A stretch of DNA of 64,000 nucleotides from GCA-002700125 sp964434385 (GTDB lineage: Bacteria > Chloroflexota > Dehalococcoidia > Lucifugimonadales > Lucifugimonadaceae), in assembly GCA_964434385.1 (NCBI GenBank), contig CAYSUW010000006.1:13578-77577 (forward strand), given 5' to 3'. Shown one piece after another: positions 8,498 through 16,905 of this stretch; position 1 is the first letter of the stretch, and every line of letters starts with the position of its first letter. The notes beneath the pieces were generated by a model, which saw only the letters and a program-made list of their open reading frames with translations, was not told the DNA's origin and did not search any database. The position numbers and the translations under genes are program-made.

Positions 8498-9067
8498 ATG
8501 ATTTTAGTGTATTTATCTGACCCTTCTGAGAAATTGATTTATTTTAAAGAACTCAATCTTTCTTTGGGACTTAAAAACTGGAAAATTATAGATGATGAAA
8601 AATCTGTAATAGGTGTTGAAAATTCTTTAATTATTATTGGTAGGAATCGTTTAAGTAAAGAAAGAAAGAAAAGATTCAAAAAAATTTTTGATAAAGCTAT
8701 AAATAATAACTTGAAAATTATTGGAATAGAGCAAGGGATGTTTATTATTAATGAAATTTTTGGAGGAGAAAAACCATTTAAAACCATCAGTCAAGGTCAT
8801 GAAATGTTTATTGGACTTGGAACAAAATTAGCTAGCATTATTGGAGGCTCTGGTAATGTTAAAGTAATATTTAGTTCTCCTGAAAATATTAAAATAAACC
8901 ATAAAGCTGACAAATTGATGGCATCAGCAATTAACATTAATACTGGTTTTATAGAAGCTATAGAATTGAAAGGAGAAGGAGAAATCCTAGGTGTTTTATG
9001 GCCAGTATTGGGAAACAAAAAATTACCGAATGGTTTTGAAAATATTATTAATTATATCGTTGATTAA
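8498..9067 (+). CDS. class I glutamine amidotransferase-like protein, catalytic residues lost
   Basis: This 189-residue protein has the layout of the gamma-glutamyl-GABA hydrolase / peptidase C26 branch of class I amidotransferases. IIGIEQGMFIINEIFGG corresponds to the nucleophile elbow (normally GICRGMQ-LN--LGG), and GFIEAIE followed by GVLWPVLG corresponds to the usual G-IEA then Q-HPE. The nucleophilic Cys is replaced by Glu78, and the catalytic His/Glu block is absent, so it should not hydrolyse glutamine. I start it at ATG 8498, 14 bases after the pspAB stop. An earlier in-frame ATG at 8453 would overlap pspAB by 31 bases and adds residues without family similarity. Confidence 0.68.
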   Translation: MILVYLSDPSEKLIYFKELNLSLGLKNWKIIDDEKSVIGVENSLIIIGRNRLSKERKKRFKKIFDKAINNNLKIIGIEQGMFIINEIFGGEKPFKTISQGHEMFIGLGTKLASIIGGSGNVKVIFSSPENIKINHKADKLMASAININTGFIEAIELKGEGEILGVLWPVLGNKKLPNGFENIINYIVD

Positions 9068-9110
9068 TTCTTCTGTTTTTGTTGTTTAAAAATTGGGGGA
9101 ATTATAAGTT

Positions 9111-9128
9111 AAATATATATATATATTT
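9111..9128. repeat. alternating TA palindrome before gyrA
   Basis: An 18-base fully palindromic stretch of alternating A and T sits 7 bases upstream of the gyrA start. Such tracts melt easily, and gyrase promoters are often supercoiling-sensitive, so it may matter for gyrA control. It could equally be a simple low-complexity tract. Confidence 0.35.
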
Positions 9129-9135
9129 AGGATAA

Positions 9136-11634
9136 ATGATGGTTTTAGAAGATAAGGAAAAATTTAATTTAATTGGTATTGAAGATGAGATGAAAACTTC
9201 TTATCTTGATTATGCTATGAGCGTAATCGTTGCAAGAGCTCTTCCAGACGTTCGAGATGGTATGAAACCTGTACACAGAAGAATACTTTATTCCATGTAT
9301 GACTCTGGGATGAGATCTAATTCTTCATATAAAAAGAGTGCGCGAGTTGTTGGAGACGTATTAGGGAAGTATCATCCACATGGAGATGGAGCTGTTTATG
9401 ATGCTATGGTTAGGATGGCGCAACCATTTGCCATGAGATATACAATTGTAGATGGACAGGGGAATTTTGGTTCTGTAGATGGGGATCCTCCCGCTGCCAT
9501 GAGATATACCGAGTCAAAGTTAGCGCCAATAGCAGACATGATATTAGCTGATATTGATAAAGATACGGTAGAGTGGACAGATAATTTTGATGCTTCTCTT
9601 CAAGAGCCAACAACTCTTCCTACTATTCTTCCAAATCTTTTAGTCAATGGAGCTGCAGGAATTGCAGTAGGAATGGCAACTAATATGGCTCCTCACAATC
9701 TTTCAGAAGTATGTGATGGAATAATAGCATTGATTGAAAATCCTGATTCTACAGTTGAAGACCTTATGGAATTCATACAAGCTCCTGATTTTCCAACTGG
9801 TGCTCATATTTGGGGTTTAGAAGGAGTTAAATCTGCCTATGCAACGGGAAAAGGCAGAGTGATGATGCAAGCTAATCATAAAATTGAAGAAGGGAAAAAT
9901 GAAAAACAAAGCATTATATTTGATCAGATCCCTTACCAGGTGAATAAAGCAAATTTAGTTATCAGGATAGCTGAATTAATTAAAACTAAGAAGGTAGAAG
10001 GGATATCTGAGGTTAGAGATGAATCTGATAGAAAAGGTACTAGGGTTGTTGTGGAGCTAAAAAGAGGGATCACTCCTGCTGTAATATTGAATAATCTGTA
10101 TAAAAATACTCCCTTGAGATCATCTTTTTCGATAAATATGTTGGCATTAGTGGATGGTACTCCTAGAGTATTAAATTTGAAGCAAGTTCTAAAACATTTT
10201 ATAGATTTTCGCTTTGAAATAATTACTAATAGATCTAAATATGAATTAAATAAAGCCCAAAGTAGAATTCATATTTTAGAAGGTTTGAGAGTTGCCTTAG
10301 ACAATATTGATAAAGTCATTGAACTAGTTAGAGCATCTAAAACTGTTGAGGAAGCTCGAAATAGTTTAATGCAGTCCTTCGATCTATCTGATGTTCAAGC
10401 TCAATCTATAGTTGATATGCAATTAAGAAGATTAACTGGTCTGGAAAGAGAAAAATTAGATAATGAATACAATGATTTATTGAAAATAATCTCTGAATTA
10501 GAATCTTTGCTAAATAGTTCGGATAAAATATTTGAAGAAATAAAAAAGGAAACTTTAATTCTAAAGGATAAGTTTGGGGATAAGAGAAAAACAAAGATAC
10601 ATAAACAAGAGTTAGGTGAATGGAATAGGGAAGATGTGGAGCCTCATGAAGAGATGGTGGTTACTCTTAGCCTTAATGGATACCTCAAAAGAGTAAGTAC
10701 AGATTCTTTTAAAAGGCAACACAGAGGTGGAAAGGGTGTAAAAGGACAACGGATGACTCAAGAAGAAGATGTCACTCCTTATTTACAAGTATGTGATACT
10801 CATGATTCTCTTCTTTTCTTTACCGATAGAGGTAGAGTGTTTTCTACTAGAGTATTTGATTTACCTGCCAATCAATCAAGAAATTCCAGAGGAGCTCCTG
10901 TATCAAATATTATTAGCTTAGAACCTAGAGAGAAAGTAAATGCTATTTTAGCAGTACCTAAACTTGATCAAAGAATAAAATCTTATATTGTTTTGGCTAC
11001 CAGAACTGGTCTCATAAAAAGAATGGAAGTGGCTCAGTTAAAAAATCTAAGAAAATCAGGTCTGAATGCTTTTAAGTTAAAAAATGATGATGAATTAGTG
11101 TCTGTAAGATTAGCTATTCCCGACAAATCTATTGAAAATGAGGGTTCAGATTTTGCAGATGTTATTATGGTTACTGAAATGGGACAAGCCATTAGATTTG
11201 GTTTAGAGCAAATAAAATCCAGATTAAGAAATGCTGGAGGAGTTAGGGGCATTAATTTAAAAAAAGATGATAAAGTTGTTACTATGGATTTAGCTAGGCC
11301 TTCTGATTCTTTGCTGATTGCTAGTCAAAAAGGTTTTGGGAAATTGTCTGATATGCGATATTACACTCGTCAAAAAAGAGGTGGAAAAGGAAATTTGACT
11401 TTACGTATAACTCCTAAAAATGGGAAAGTCGCAAGTGCACAAGTTGTTGGTAAAGAAAGTGATGTGTATCTGTTAACCCAGAAAGCTGTAGTTCAAGAAA
11501 TACCTCTAGGTGAAATAAGTAGATATGGTAGAGTTACTCAAGGTTCAACATTAATGAAATTGAATCCAAGAGATAAAATAGCTTCTATTAGAGCTGTTTC
11601 CCCCTTAAAAACAGATCAAGTCGAAAAAAAATAA
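9136..11634 (+). CDS. gyrA: DNA gyrase subunit A
   Basis: This 832-residue type IIA topoisomerase subunit cuts and rejoins DNA, working with GyrB to introduce negative supercoils. The N-terminal breakage domain has YAMSVIVARALPDVRDG, and the catalytic Tyr is at about residue 124 in AAMRYTE. The C-terminal beta-pinwheel carries QKRGGKG near residue 746, the GyrA box that marks gyrase rather than topoisomerase IV; a related HRGGKG occurs near residue 533. In the quinolone region PHGDGAVYDA, the Ser83 position of E. coli is Gly85 here, while Asp87 is kept. Two ATG codons are adjacent (9136 and 9139); either may be used. Confidence 0.96.
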   Translation: MMVLEDKEKFNLIGIEDEMKTSYLDYAMSVIVARALPDVRDGMKPVHRRILYSMYDSGMRSNSSYKKSARVVGDVLGKYHPHGDGAVYDAMVRMAQPFAMRYTIVDGQGNFGSVDGDPPAAMRYTESKLAPIADMILADIDKDTVEWTDNFDASLQEPTTLPTILPNLLVNGAAGIAVGMATNMAPHNLSEVCDGIIALIENPDSTVEDLMEFIQAPDFPTGAHIWGLEGVKSAYATGKGRVMMQANHKIEEGKNEKQSIIFDQIPYQVNKANLVIRIAELIKTKKVEGISEVRDESDRKGTRVVVELKRGITPAVILNNLYKNTPLRSSFSINMLALVDGTPRVLNLKQVLKHFIDFRFEIITNRSKYELNKAQSRIHILEGLRVALDNIDKVIELVRASKTVEEARNSLMQSFDLSDVQAQSIVDMQLRRLTGLEREKLDNEYNDLLKIISELESLLNSSDKIFEEIKKETLILKDKFGDKRKTKIHKQELGEWNREDVEPHEEMVVTLSLNGYLKRVSTDSFKRQHRGGKGVKGQRMTQEEDVTPYLQVCDTHDSLLFFTDRGRVFSTRVFDLPANQSRNSRGAPVSNIISLEPREKVNAILAVPKLDQRIKSYIVLATRTGLIKRMEVAQLKNLRKSGLNAFKLKNDDELVSVRLAIPDKSIENEGSDFADVIMVTEMGQAIRFGLEQIKSRLRNAGGVRGINLKKDDKVVTMDLARPSDSLLIASQKGFGKLSDMRYYTRQKRGGKGNLTLRITPKNGKVASAQVVGKESDVYLLTQKAVVQEIPLGEISRYGRVTQGSTLMKLNPRDKIASIRAVSPLKTDQVEKK

Positions 11635-11673
11635 ATATTTTTTCAATTAAATCTTCTTTTAATAGGTGAGTGA

Positions 11674-12153
11674 ATGAAAAATATAGATGATCAGTTAATT
11701 TTAAGAGAATGTTGGGCAAGATTTGCTACTGGTGTGAGTATAATAACTACTATTGTTCCCAACAACAAAGTTCATGGGATGACTGCTAATGGCATACTTT
11801 CTGTATCATTAGATCCCTCAGTTGTTTTGGTTTCCATAGGAATGGAAAGGAATACTCATGACCTAATTAAAAAAAATAAATCTTTTGGAATTAGCATATT
11901 GAAATCAAATCAGAAAGAAATTGCAGAATATTTTAGTAAAGATAATCCATTAGAAGATGATGCCTTCAATTATCAAGAAATGCCTGGAGGGCAATTTGTT
12001 GTTTCTGAATCAATCGCACAATTTGAATGTAAGATTGTTAAGGAGATTTCTGTTTATGATCACACACTTTTTTTATCAAAAATTGAGAATTTTAATTTTT
12101 CGGAAGGAGATCCTTTAATTTGGCTTGATTCAAAGTATAATTATTTTAATTAA
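11674..12153 (+). CDS. flavin reductase-like FMN-binding protein
   Basis: This 159-residue protein belongs to the flavin reductase (HpaC/DIM6) split-barrel family. These proteins reduce FMN/FAD with NAD(P)H and often feed a two-component monooxygenase. Typical blocks are RFATGVSIIT near residue 15, HGMTANGILSVSLDP, VLVSIG and the late IWLDSKYNYF. No partner monooxygenase is adjacent, and the gene lies between gyrA and the L21 operon. A start at ATG 11674 follows an AGGTGAG ribosome site. Specificity for FMN or FAD cannot be told. Confidence 0.84.
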   Translation: MKNIDDQLILRECWARFATGVSIITTIVPNNKVHGMTANGILSVSLDPSVVLVSIGMERNTHDLIKKNKSFGISILKSNQKEIAEYFSKDNPLEDDAFNYQEMPGGQFVVSESIAQFECKIVKEISVYDHTLFLSKIENFNFSEGDPLIWLDSKYNYFN

Positions 12154-12202
12154 ATTTATTCATTAATTTAATGATTATATTTTTTATAATTTGTATAATT
12201 AA

Positions 12203-12231
12203 TTGACCCAATGAGTTTTGAATTGTAGAAT
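12203..12231 (+). promoter_or_regulatory. sigma-70-type promoter of the L21-L27-L31 operon
   Basis: TTGACC (12203-12208), a 17-base spacer and TAGAAT (12226-12231) each match the sigma-70 consensus at five of six positions. They lie 26 bases before the rplU start, in the only intergenic space between the flavin reductase gene and rplU. Confidence 0.6.
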
Positions 12232-12257
12232 CTCATGATTGTATTTAAGGAAATGTT

Positions 12258-12644
12258 ATGAATGATTATGCGATAATAAAAACAGGTGGAAAGCAATATG
12301 CTGTGACACCTGGTCATAAAGTGAAGATAGAGAAAATAGAAGGTGAGTCTGGGGATAAGGTTAAATTTGATCAAGTCCTTTTAACTTCTTTGAAAGGAAA
12401 AGTGAGTATTGGATCTCCTAATGTAAAAAATGCAACAGTAATAGGAGAAATACAAGATCATAATAAGAATGAAAAAGTTACTACTTTTAAATATCATAAC
12501 AAGACTAGATATAGAGTAAGAAGAGGTCATAGACAAATAATGACAGAAGTATTGATAAAGGATATTGAGAATTCTATTTCTACTAAGAAAGTGAAAACTA
12601 GTTCTAAAAAGCAGACGAAAAAAACCACTAAAACCGGGAATTAA
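12258..12644 (+). CDS. rplU: 50S ribosomal protein L21
   Basis: This 128-residue large-subunit protein binds 23S rRNA. The N-terminal YAIIKTGGKQYAV block and the KRRRGHRQ-type RYRVRRGHRQ block near residue 90 are diagnostic. After about residue 108 there is a lysine/threonine-rich tail (STKKVKTSSKKQTKK) longer than the roughly 100-residue core, as in some other phyla. It is followed two bases later by rpmA, the conserved L21-L27 pair. Confidence 0.96.
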   Translation: MNDYAIIKTGGKQYAVTPGHKVKIEKIEGESGDKVKFDQVLLTSLKGKVSIGSPNVKNATVIGEIQDHNKNEKVTTFKYHNKTRYRVRRGHRQIMTEVLIKDIENSISTKKVKTSSKKQTKKTTKTGN

Positions 12645-12646
12645 TT

Positions 12647-12913
12647 ATGGCTCATAAAAAAGGTAGCGGAACATCAAGGAATGGACGAGATAGTGCAGGA
12701 AAAAGGTTAGGAGTAAAAAATTATGCAGGAACTTTTGTGACTGCAGGATCTATTTTAGTCAGACAAAGAGGCACTCCTATTAAACCAGGATTAAACGTTG
12801 GAGTAGGAAGGGATCATACCTTGTATGCTCTTAAAGATGGAACAGTTAAGTTTGACTTTGGCACTAAAAAACATAAGAGAGTAAATATAGAACCCTTACA
12901 AAACAGTAATTGA
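12647..12913 (+). CDS. rpmA: 50S ribosomal protein L27
   Basis: This 88-residue large-subunit protein has an N-terminal tail that reaches the peptidyl transferase centre. It starts directly with MAHKKGSGTSRNGRDS, so it lacks the cleavable leader found in Firmicutes. The GVGRDHTLYAL block near residue 63 confirms the family. It sits two bases after rplU and eight bases before rpmE. Confidence 0.97.
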   Translation: MAHKKGSGTSRNGRDSAGKRLGVKNYAGTFVTAGSILVRQRGTPIKPGLNVGVGRDHTLYALKDGTVKFDFGTKKHKRVNIEPLQNSN

Positions 12914-12921
12914 GGTAAACA

Positions 12922-13128
12922 GTGAAATCTGAAATCCATCCTAAATATTTTTCTAATGCTGTAATAACTTGTTCATGCGGAGAGAAATGGAATGTTGGCT
13001 CTACAAGACCTGAATTAAGCGTTGAATTATGTAGTAAATGTCATCCATTTTTTACAGGTGAGCAACGTATTGTGGATACTGAAGGTAGAGTAGAAAGATT
13101 CAAGAGACGTTTCAAATTAGATGAATAG
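12922..13128 (+). CDS. rpmE: 50S ribosomal protein L31, zinc-binding type
   Basis: This 68-residue protein starts with GTG 12922, preceded by a GAGGT site. The pattern CSCGEKW then CSKCHPF gives CxC and CxxC pairs, the zinc-holding (C+) form of L31 rather than the zinc-free YtiA form. In bacteria that keep both forms, zinc limitation switches between them; no second copy is in this window. It completes the L21-L27-L31 operon and is followed by the DUF1385 gene 10 bases on. Confidence 0.95.
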   Translation: MKSEIHPKYFSNAVITCSCGEKWNVGSTRPELSVELCSKCHPFFTGEQRIVDTEGRVERFKRRFKLDE

Positions 13129-13138
13129 AGTTTAATTT

Positions 13139-14017
13139 ATGAGTTCTAAGTTCGGTGGACAAGCTCTGATTGAAGGAATAATGATTCGAGGTGCTTCACG
13201 CGCAGCAGTAGTTGTAAGAAAAGAAGATGGCACTTTTATTCAAAGAATTTACAACACAAATCCTTGGGCTTTAGGTAAGATAAGAAATATTCCCATACTG
13301 AGAGGTCTAGTAGTTTTAGTTGACACTCTCGTCATAGGTACAAAAGCTCTTAATTTCTCGGCTTATGTTTCAACAGAAGATTTGGATATTGAGTTATATG
13401 AGGAGAAAAAACAATCACCATGGGCTGTCATTCCTGTAGTAGTTTTTTCTTTTGCTTTTGCTATAGGTATATTCTTTATTGTTCCTATAATCATTTCAGA
13501 GTTATTTGAAGGATTGGGAGCTAGCAGTCTAATCACAAATGCAATTGAAGGAATTTTGAGGCTTTTATTTTTGATTGCCTATATTTGGTTAATAAGTTTT
13601 TCAAAAGAGATTCAAAGAGTTTTTCAATATCATGGAGCTGAACATATGGCAGTAGCAGCTTATGAACACAATGAAGATTTAGAAATTAAAAATTTAAAAA
13701 AATATCCTACTGAACACCCTAGATGTGGCACTTCTTTTTTAATTACTATATTTGTTATAGCATTGATAATTTTTATGTTCTTTCCTAGAGAACCTGTATG
13801 GTTTTTAGTTGCATCTAGGTTAATTTTAATTCCTTTATTAGTAGCAATAAGTTATGAAATTATTAGGCTATCAGGAAACAATGAAAATAGTTTTCTTTTT
13901 AAAATTATTAGTTGGCCTGGTATTTTATTACAAAAATTAACTACAAAAAAACCAACAGATGATCAATTAGATTTGGCAATACAATGTATGAAGTTAGCAA
14001 TCAAGGAAAATAAATAA
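13139..14017 (+). CDS. DUF1385 (YqhQ-type) membrane protein
   Basis: This 292-residue integral membrane protein of unknown function is commonly found after rpmE. The N-terminal FGGQALIEGIMIRG block and the central HGAEHMAVAAYE plus HPRCGTSFLI motifs, with conserved His/Glu/Cys, are diagnostic of DUF1385. Hydrophobic segments lie around residues 98-122, 137-160, 200-220 and 223-245. The usual next genes prfA and prmC are absent; instead the convergent hisIE gene follows with a one-base gap, and the two 3' ends share a perfect hairpin. Confidence 0.88.
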   Translation: MSSKFGGQALIEGIMIRGASRAAVVVRKEDGTFIQRIYNTNPWALGKIRNIPILRGLVVLVDTLVIGTKALNFSAYVSTEDLDIELYEEKKQSPWAVIPVVVFSFAFAIGIFFIVPIIISELFEGLGASSLITNAIEGILRLLFLIAYIWLISFSKEIQRVFQYHGAEHMAVAAYEHNEDLEIKNLKKYPTEHPRCGTSFLITIFVIALIIFMFFPREPVWFLVASRLILIPLLVAISYEIIRLSGNNENSFLFKIISWPGILLQKLTTKKPTDDQLDLAIQCMKLAIKENK

Positions 14018-14040
14018 TTTATTTATTATTTATTTTCCTT
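14003..14040. terminator. bidirectional hairpin shared by two convergent gene ends
   Basis: A perfect 15-base inverted repeat (arms 14003-14017 and 14026-14040, loop of 8) is made of the last codons of the DUF1385 gene and of hisIE. The lower part of the stem is GG/CC closed (AAGGAAAA / TTTTCCTT), the rest is AT. It is positioned to end transcription from both sides. Confidence 0.6.
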
Positions 14041-14678
14041 CTTTTAGATAATTCTTCTAGGACTTCCTCTAATTTAATATCGGCTGATTCTATAAGCACT
14101 AATAAGTGAAATAGTAAGTCGGAGATTTCATTTATTAGTAAATCATTTGTTTTCCTATTTATATCTAAAAATTCAATAATGGTTTCTCCTGATTCCTCTA
14201 TTAATTTTTTAGATATTTTTTCAGGTCCTTCTTCAAAAAGTTGGGATGTATAAGAATCTTTTTGAGGATTTTGATGACGGTTTTTTATTACTGATAACAA
14301 TTCTGAAAGTATTTCATAATCATGTTGATTATAATTCTTTAAATTATTCTTCATTGTGTCCAATCTTATTTGAGATTTTTCATCTGATTTCTCAAAGCAT
14401 GAGGTTTCCCCTGTATGACATGTTGGCCCTATGGGTTTTGCTATTATAAGTAGAGCATCTTGATCACAATCAACATGCATAGATACAAATTTTAAATTAT
14501 TACCTGATGTTTCTCCTTTTTCCCATAGAGATTGTCTAGATCTGCTATAAAACCAAACGTTTGGTCCCTCTAGAGTTTTATTTATTGCTTCAATATTCAT
14601 GTATCCAAGCATTAAAATTGCCTTAGAAGAGTAATCTTGCACAATTGCGGGAACAAGTTTTTGATTTTGCTTAATCAT
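14019..14678 (-). CDS. hisIE: bifunctional phosphoribosyl-AMP cyclohydrolase / phosphoribosyl-ATP pyrophosphatase
   Basis: This 219-residue fusion catalyses steps 2 and 3 of histidine synthesis. Residues 1-110 are HisI, with WFYSRSRQSLWEKGETSGN, the metal and substrate block HVDCDQDAL and the zinc cysteine in GPTCHTG. Residues from about 120 are HisE, with the helical SYTSQLFEEG, KLIEESGETIIE and DLLFHLLVL motifs of the MazG-like pyrophosphatase fold. A clear GGAGG ribosome site lies upstream of the ATG at 14678. It is the last gene of the his block, 89 bases from hisF. Confidence 0.95.
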   Translation of the reverse strand: MIKQNQKLVPAIVQDYSSKAILMLGYMNIEAINKTLEGPNVWFYSRSRQSLWEKGETSGNNLKFVSMHVDCDQDALLIIAKPIGPTCHTGETSCFEKSDEKSQIRLDTMKNNLKNYNQHDYEILSELLSVIKNRHQNPQKDSYTSQLFEEGPEKISKKLIEESGETIIEFLDINRKTNDLLINEISDLLFHLLVLIESADIKLEEVLEELSKRRKINNK

Positions 14679-14767
14679 TTAGGATCCTCCACTTTTTAGA
14701 ATTATTATCTTATACGTTTTTTCTATTGCTTTTGCTTTTTTAAGTTTAATCATTTTCATATTGATTA

Positions 14768-15526
14768 CTAAATCAACCTGATTGAAACATCTTCTGAATG
14801 TAAGTAATCTTTCACCTGTTTAATAGTATATTTCCCATAATGGAAAATACTTGCTGCTAGTACAGCATCGCATTTTCCAATTGTTAATGCTTCCAACATA
14901 TGTTTTAAGTTCCCCGCTCCTCCACTAGCAATAATGGGAATAGTTACTTTTTTTTGAATGTTTTTTAGTAGAGGGATATCGTAACCTTTCTGTTGGCCAT
15001 CTTCATCCATGCTAGTAATAAGTAATTCTCCGGCTCCTAAATCATTTACTTTTTTAGCCCACTCAATAGCATCTAATGAGGTTGCAACTCTACCTCCATG
15101 TGTGAAAACATTCCAAGAGTTTTTATTTCTCTTAGCATCTATAGCAACAACGATACATTGAGATCCAAATTCTTTAGAGCTTTCTCTAATAATCTCAGGG
15201 TTTTCTATAGCTGAAGTGTTAATTGAAACCTTATCAGCGCCAGCATTAAGTAGGTTACGTATATCATTAAGACTTCTTATTCCTCCTCCCACAGTTAAAG
15301 GAATAAACACCTCTGAAGATACTTGTTTTACAACATCTAAAATTATACTTCTATATTCAGAACTTGCAGTAATATCTAAAAAAACTAATTCATCTGCGCC
15401 TTGCTTGTTATAAAAGTTAGATAATTCTCTAGGATCCCCAGCATCTTTGAGAGATAAAAAGCTAGTTCCTTTAACTACTCTTCCTTTATCGATATCTAAA
15501 CATGGAATAATTCTTTTAGTTAACAA
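14768..15526 (-). CDS. hisF: imidazole glycerol phosphate synthase, cyclase subunit
   Basis: This 252-residue (beta-alpha)8 barrel uses ammonia delivered by HisH to make imidazole glycerol phosphate and AICAR. It begins MLTKRIIPCLDIDKGRVVKG, where Asp11 is the catalytic residue; the second catalytic Asp is in AIDAKRN near residue 130. Phosphate-binding blocks TVGGGIRS and IIASGGAGN are intact. The protein has the usual length. It follows hisA by 11 bases. Confidence 0.97.
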   Translation of the reverse strand: MLTKRIIPCLDIDKGRVVKGTSFLSLKDAGDPRELSNFYNKQGADELVFLDITASSEYRSIILDVVKQVSSEVFIPLTVGGGIRSLNDIRNLLNAGADKVSINTSAIENPEIIRESSKEFGSQCIVVAIDAKRNKNSWNVFTHGGRVATSLDAIEWAKKVNDLGAGELLITSMDEDGQQKGYDIPLLKNIQKKVTIPIIASGGAGNLKHMLEALTIGKCDAVLAASIFHYGKYTIKQVKDYLHSEDVSIRLI

Positions 15527-15537
15527 TTGATTTCCTT

Positions 15538-16263
15538 TTATTCATTTTGAAAAAGAGAAACAGCCTGTTTTAGGTCAATATTATTTGTGTAAATTGCCTT
15601 TCCTACTATCACTTTTTCTATTCCTAATTTGTCTAATTCTATAATATCTTGAATATCTGAAATTCCTCCTGCTATAGTAAGCCCTTTAGGGATCATTTTT
15701 TTTATTTTGTTAATAATCTTGAGGTTTGGATGTTCTAATGTTCCATCTTTATTTATATCAGTAAAAATGAAGTTTGTTACTCCGATATTTTTCATAGATT
15801 CTATAAAATCTTCAATAGTTATTTTAGAATTTTCTGTCCAGCCTTTTATTGAAATTAATTTTCCTTTTGAATCTAAACTTACAATAATTTTATCGTTTCC
15901 AAACTGATCTATAGCCTTCTTAATTTCATTTGGTTTTTCTACTGCAGTTGTTCCATAAATTATTCTATGAATACCAATTTTATTTAAGAGATTATTAGCT
16001 GAACTAAAATCTCTTATCCCTCCTCCTACTTGAATTGAAAGATTAGTATTATTAGTAATTTCTTTTATAACTTTTAAGTTATCAATATTTCCAGATAGAG
16101 CTCCATCTAAATCTACAATATGTAATTTTTGAGCTCCAAAATTTTCCCAGTTTAAAGCTATTTCTAAAGGATTAAAAGAGAAAATTGTTTGATCTTCATA
16201 TCTTCCTTTGTGAAGCCTAACTACATTACCTTTTCTTATATCAATAGCTGGTATGATTTCCAT
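15538..16263 (-). CDS. hisA: ProFAR isomerase
   Basis: This 241-residue barrel enzyme isomerises ProFAR to PRFAR in histidine synthesis. MEIIPAIDIRKGNVVRLHKG carries the catalytic Asp8, and FTDINKDGT near residue 165 carries the second Asp. QVGGGIRDF and TIAGGIS bind the phosphates. The ending and context (between hisH and hisF) identify HisA rather than the dual-function PriA of actinobacteria; PriA cannot be fully excluded, but TrpF genes are outside this window. Confidence 0.95.
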   Translation of the reverse strand: MEIIPAIDIRKGNVVRLHKGRYEDQTIFSFNPLEIALNWENFGAQKLHIVDLDGALSGNIDNLKVIKEITNNTNLSIQVGGGIRDFSSANNLLNKIGIHRIIYGTTAVEKPNEIKKAIDQFGNDKIIVSLDSKGKLISIKGWTENSKITIEDFIESMKNIGVTNFIFTDINKDGTLEHPNLKIINKIKKMIPKGLTIAGGISDIQDIIELDKLGIEKVIVGKAIYTNNIDLKQAVSLFQNE

Positions 16264-16266
16264 ATA

Positions 16267-16905
16267 TTATTTTCCAGTTTCAATAAATGATAAAAAATTT
16301 TTGTAAATCCTAAGCCCGATATCACCACTTTTTTCTGGATGAAATTGAGTTGCGAAAATATTGTTTTTTTCTATTACTGCGCATATTTCTTGACCATATT
16401 CAGTGAGAGCTGCAATTTCTGAGTCATTGCTAGGTACGCATTTATAACTATGAACAAAGTAAAAATAATCTTGATCTTTAATTCCATCTAATAGTTTTGA
16501 GTCTTTTTTACTCTTTATTTGAATATTATTCCATCCCATATGAGGAATCTTAATGTCTTCGTGGTTTGAGTCTATTATTTTAGCTGTTCCTTCTATCAAA
16601 CCTATCCCATTTAAAGAACCTTCTTCAGAGTTTCCCATTAATAATTGCATTCCTAGGCATATCCCTAATAATGGAGTTCCAGAAAGGGTTAATTCTTTTA
16701 TCGAATCAACTAAATCTTGTTCGACTAAATTCCTCATTGCTGGATCAAAAGAACCTACTCCTGGCAATATTATTCCATCTATGTTTTTTAACTCTTCTTT
16801 CGATGTACATATTCTTACATCAGCTTTAAAAAGCTCCAATGCTTTCATTACACTATGTAAATTTGCACATCTGTGATCTATTACTGCTATTTTTTGATTA
16901 TTCAT
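16267..16905 (-). CDS. hisH: imidazole glycerol phosphate synthase, glutaminase subunit
   Basis: This 212-residue class I amidotransferase hydrolyses glutamine and channels ammonia to HisF. The nucleophile Cys lies in LLGICLGMQLL near residue 81, and the His/Glu pair in ATQFHPEKSG near residue 190. The oxyanion block LPGVGSFDPAM is present. The start overlaps the end of the adenosyltransferase gene by 8 bases and the stop is 3 bases before hisA, so it is in the middle of one transcript. Confidence 0.96.
   Translation of the reverse strand: MNNQKIAVIDHRCANLHSVMKALELFKADVRICTSKEELKNIDGIILPGVGSFDPAMRNLVEQDLVDSIKELTLSGTPLLGICLGMQLLMGNSEEGSLNGIGLIEGTAKIIDSNHEDIKIPHMGWNNIQIKSKKDSKLLDGIKDQDYFYFVHSYKCVPSNDSEIAALTEYGQEICAVIEKNNIFATQFHPEKSGDIGLRIYKNFLSFIETGK

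Noticed and set aside
14679..14759. 26-codon lysine-rich open frame between hisF and hisIE, ending in TAA directly before the hisIE ATG
   Set aside because: No ribosome site before its ATG, and its last codons are simply the hisIE ribosome site. A leader peptide is possible, but it has no His codons as a his attenuator would.
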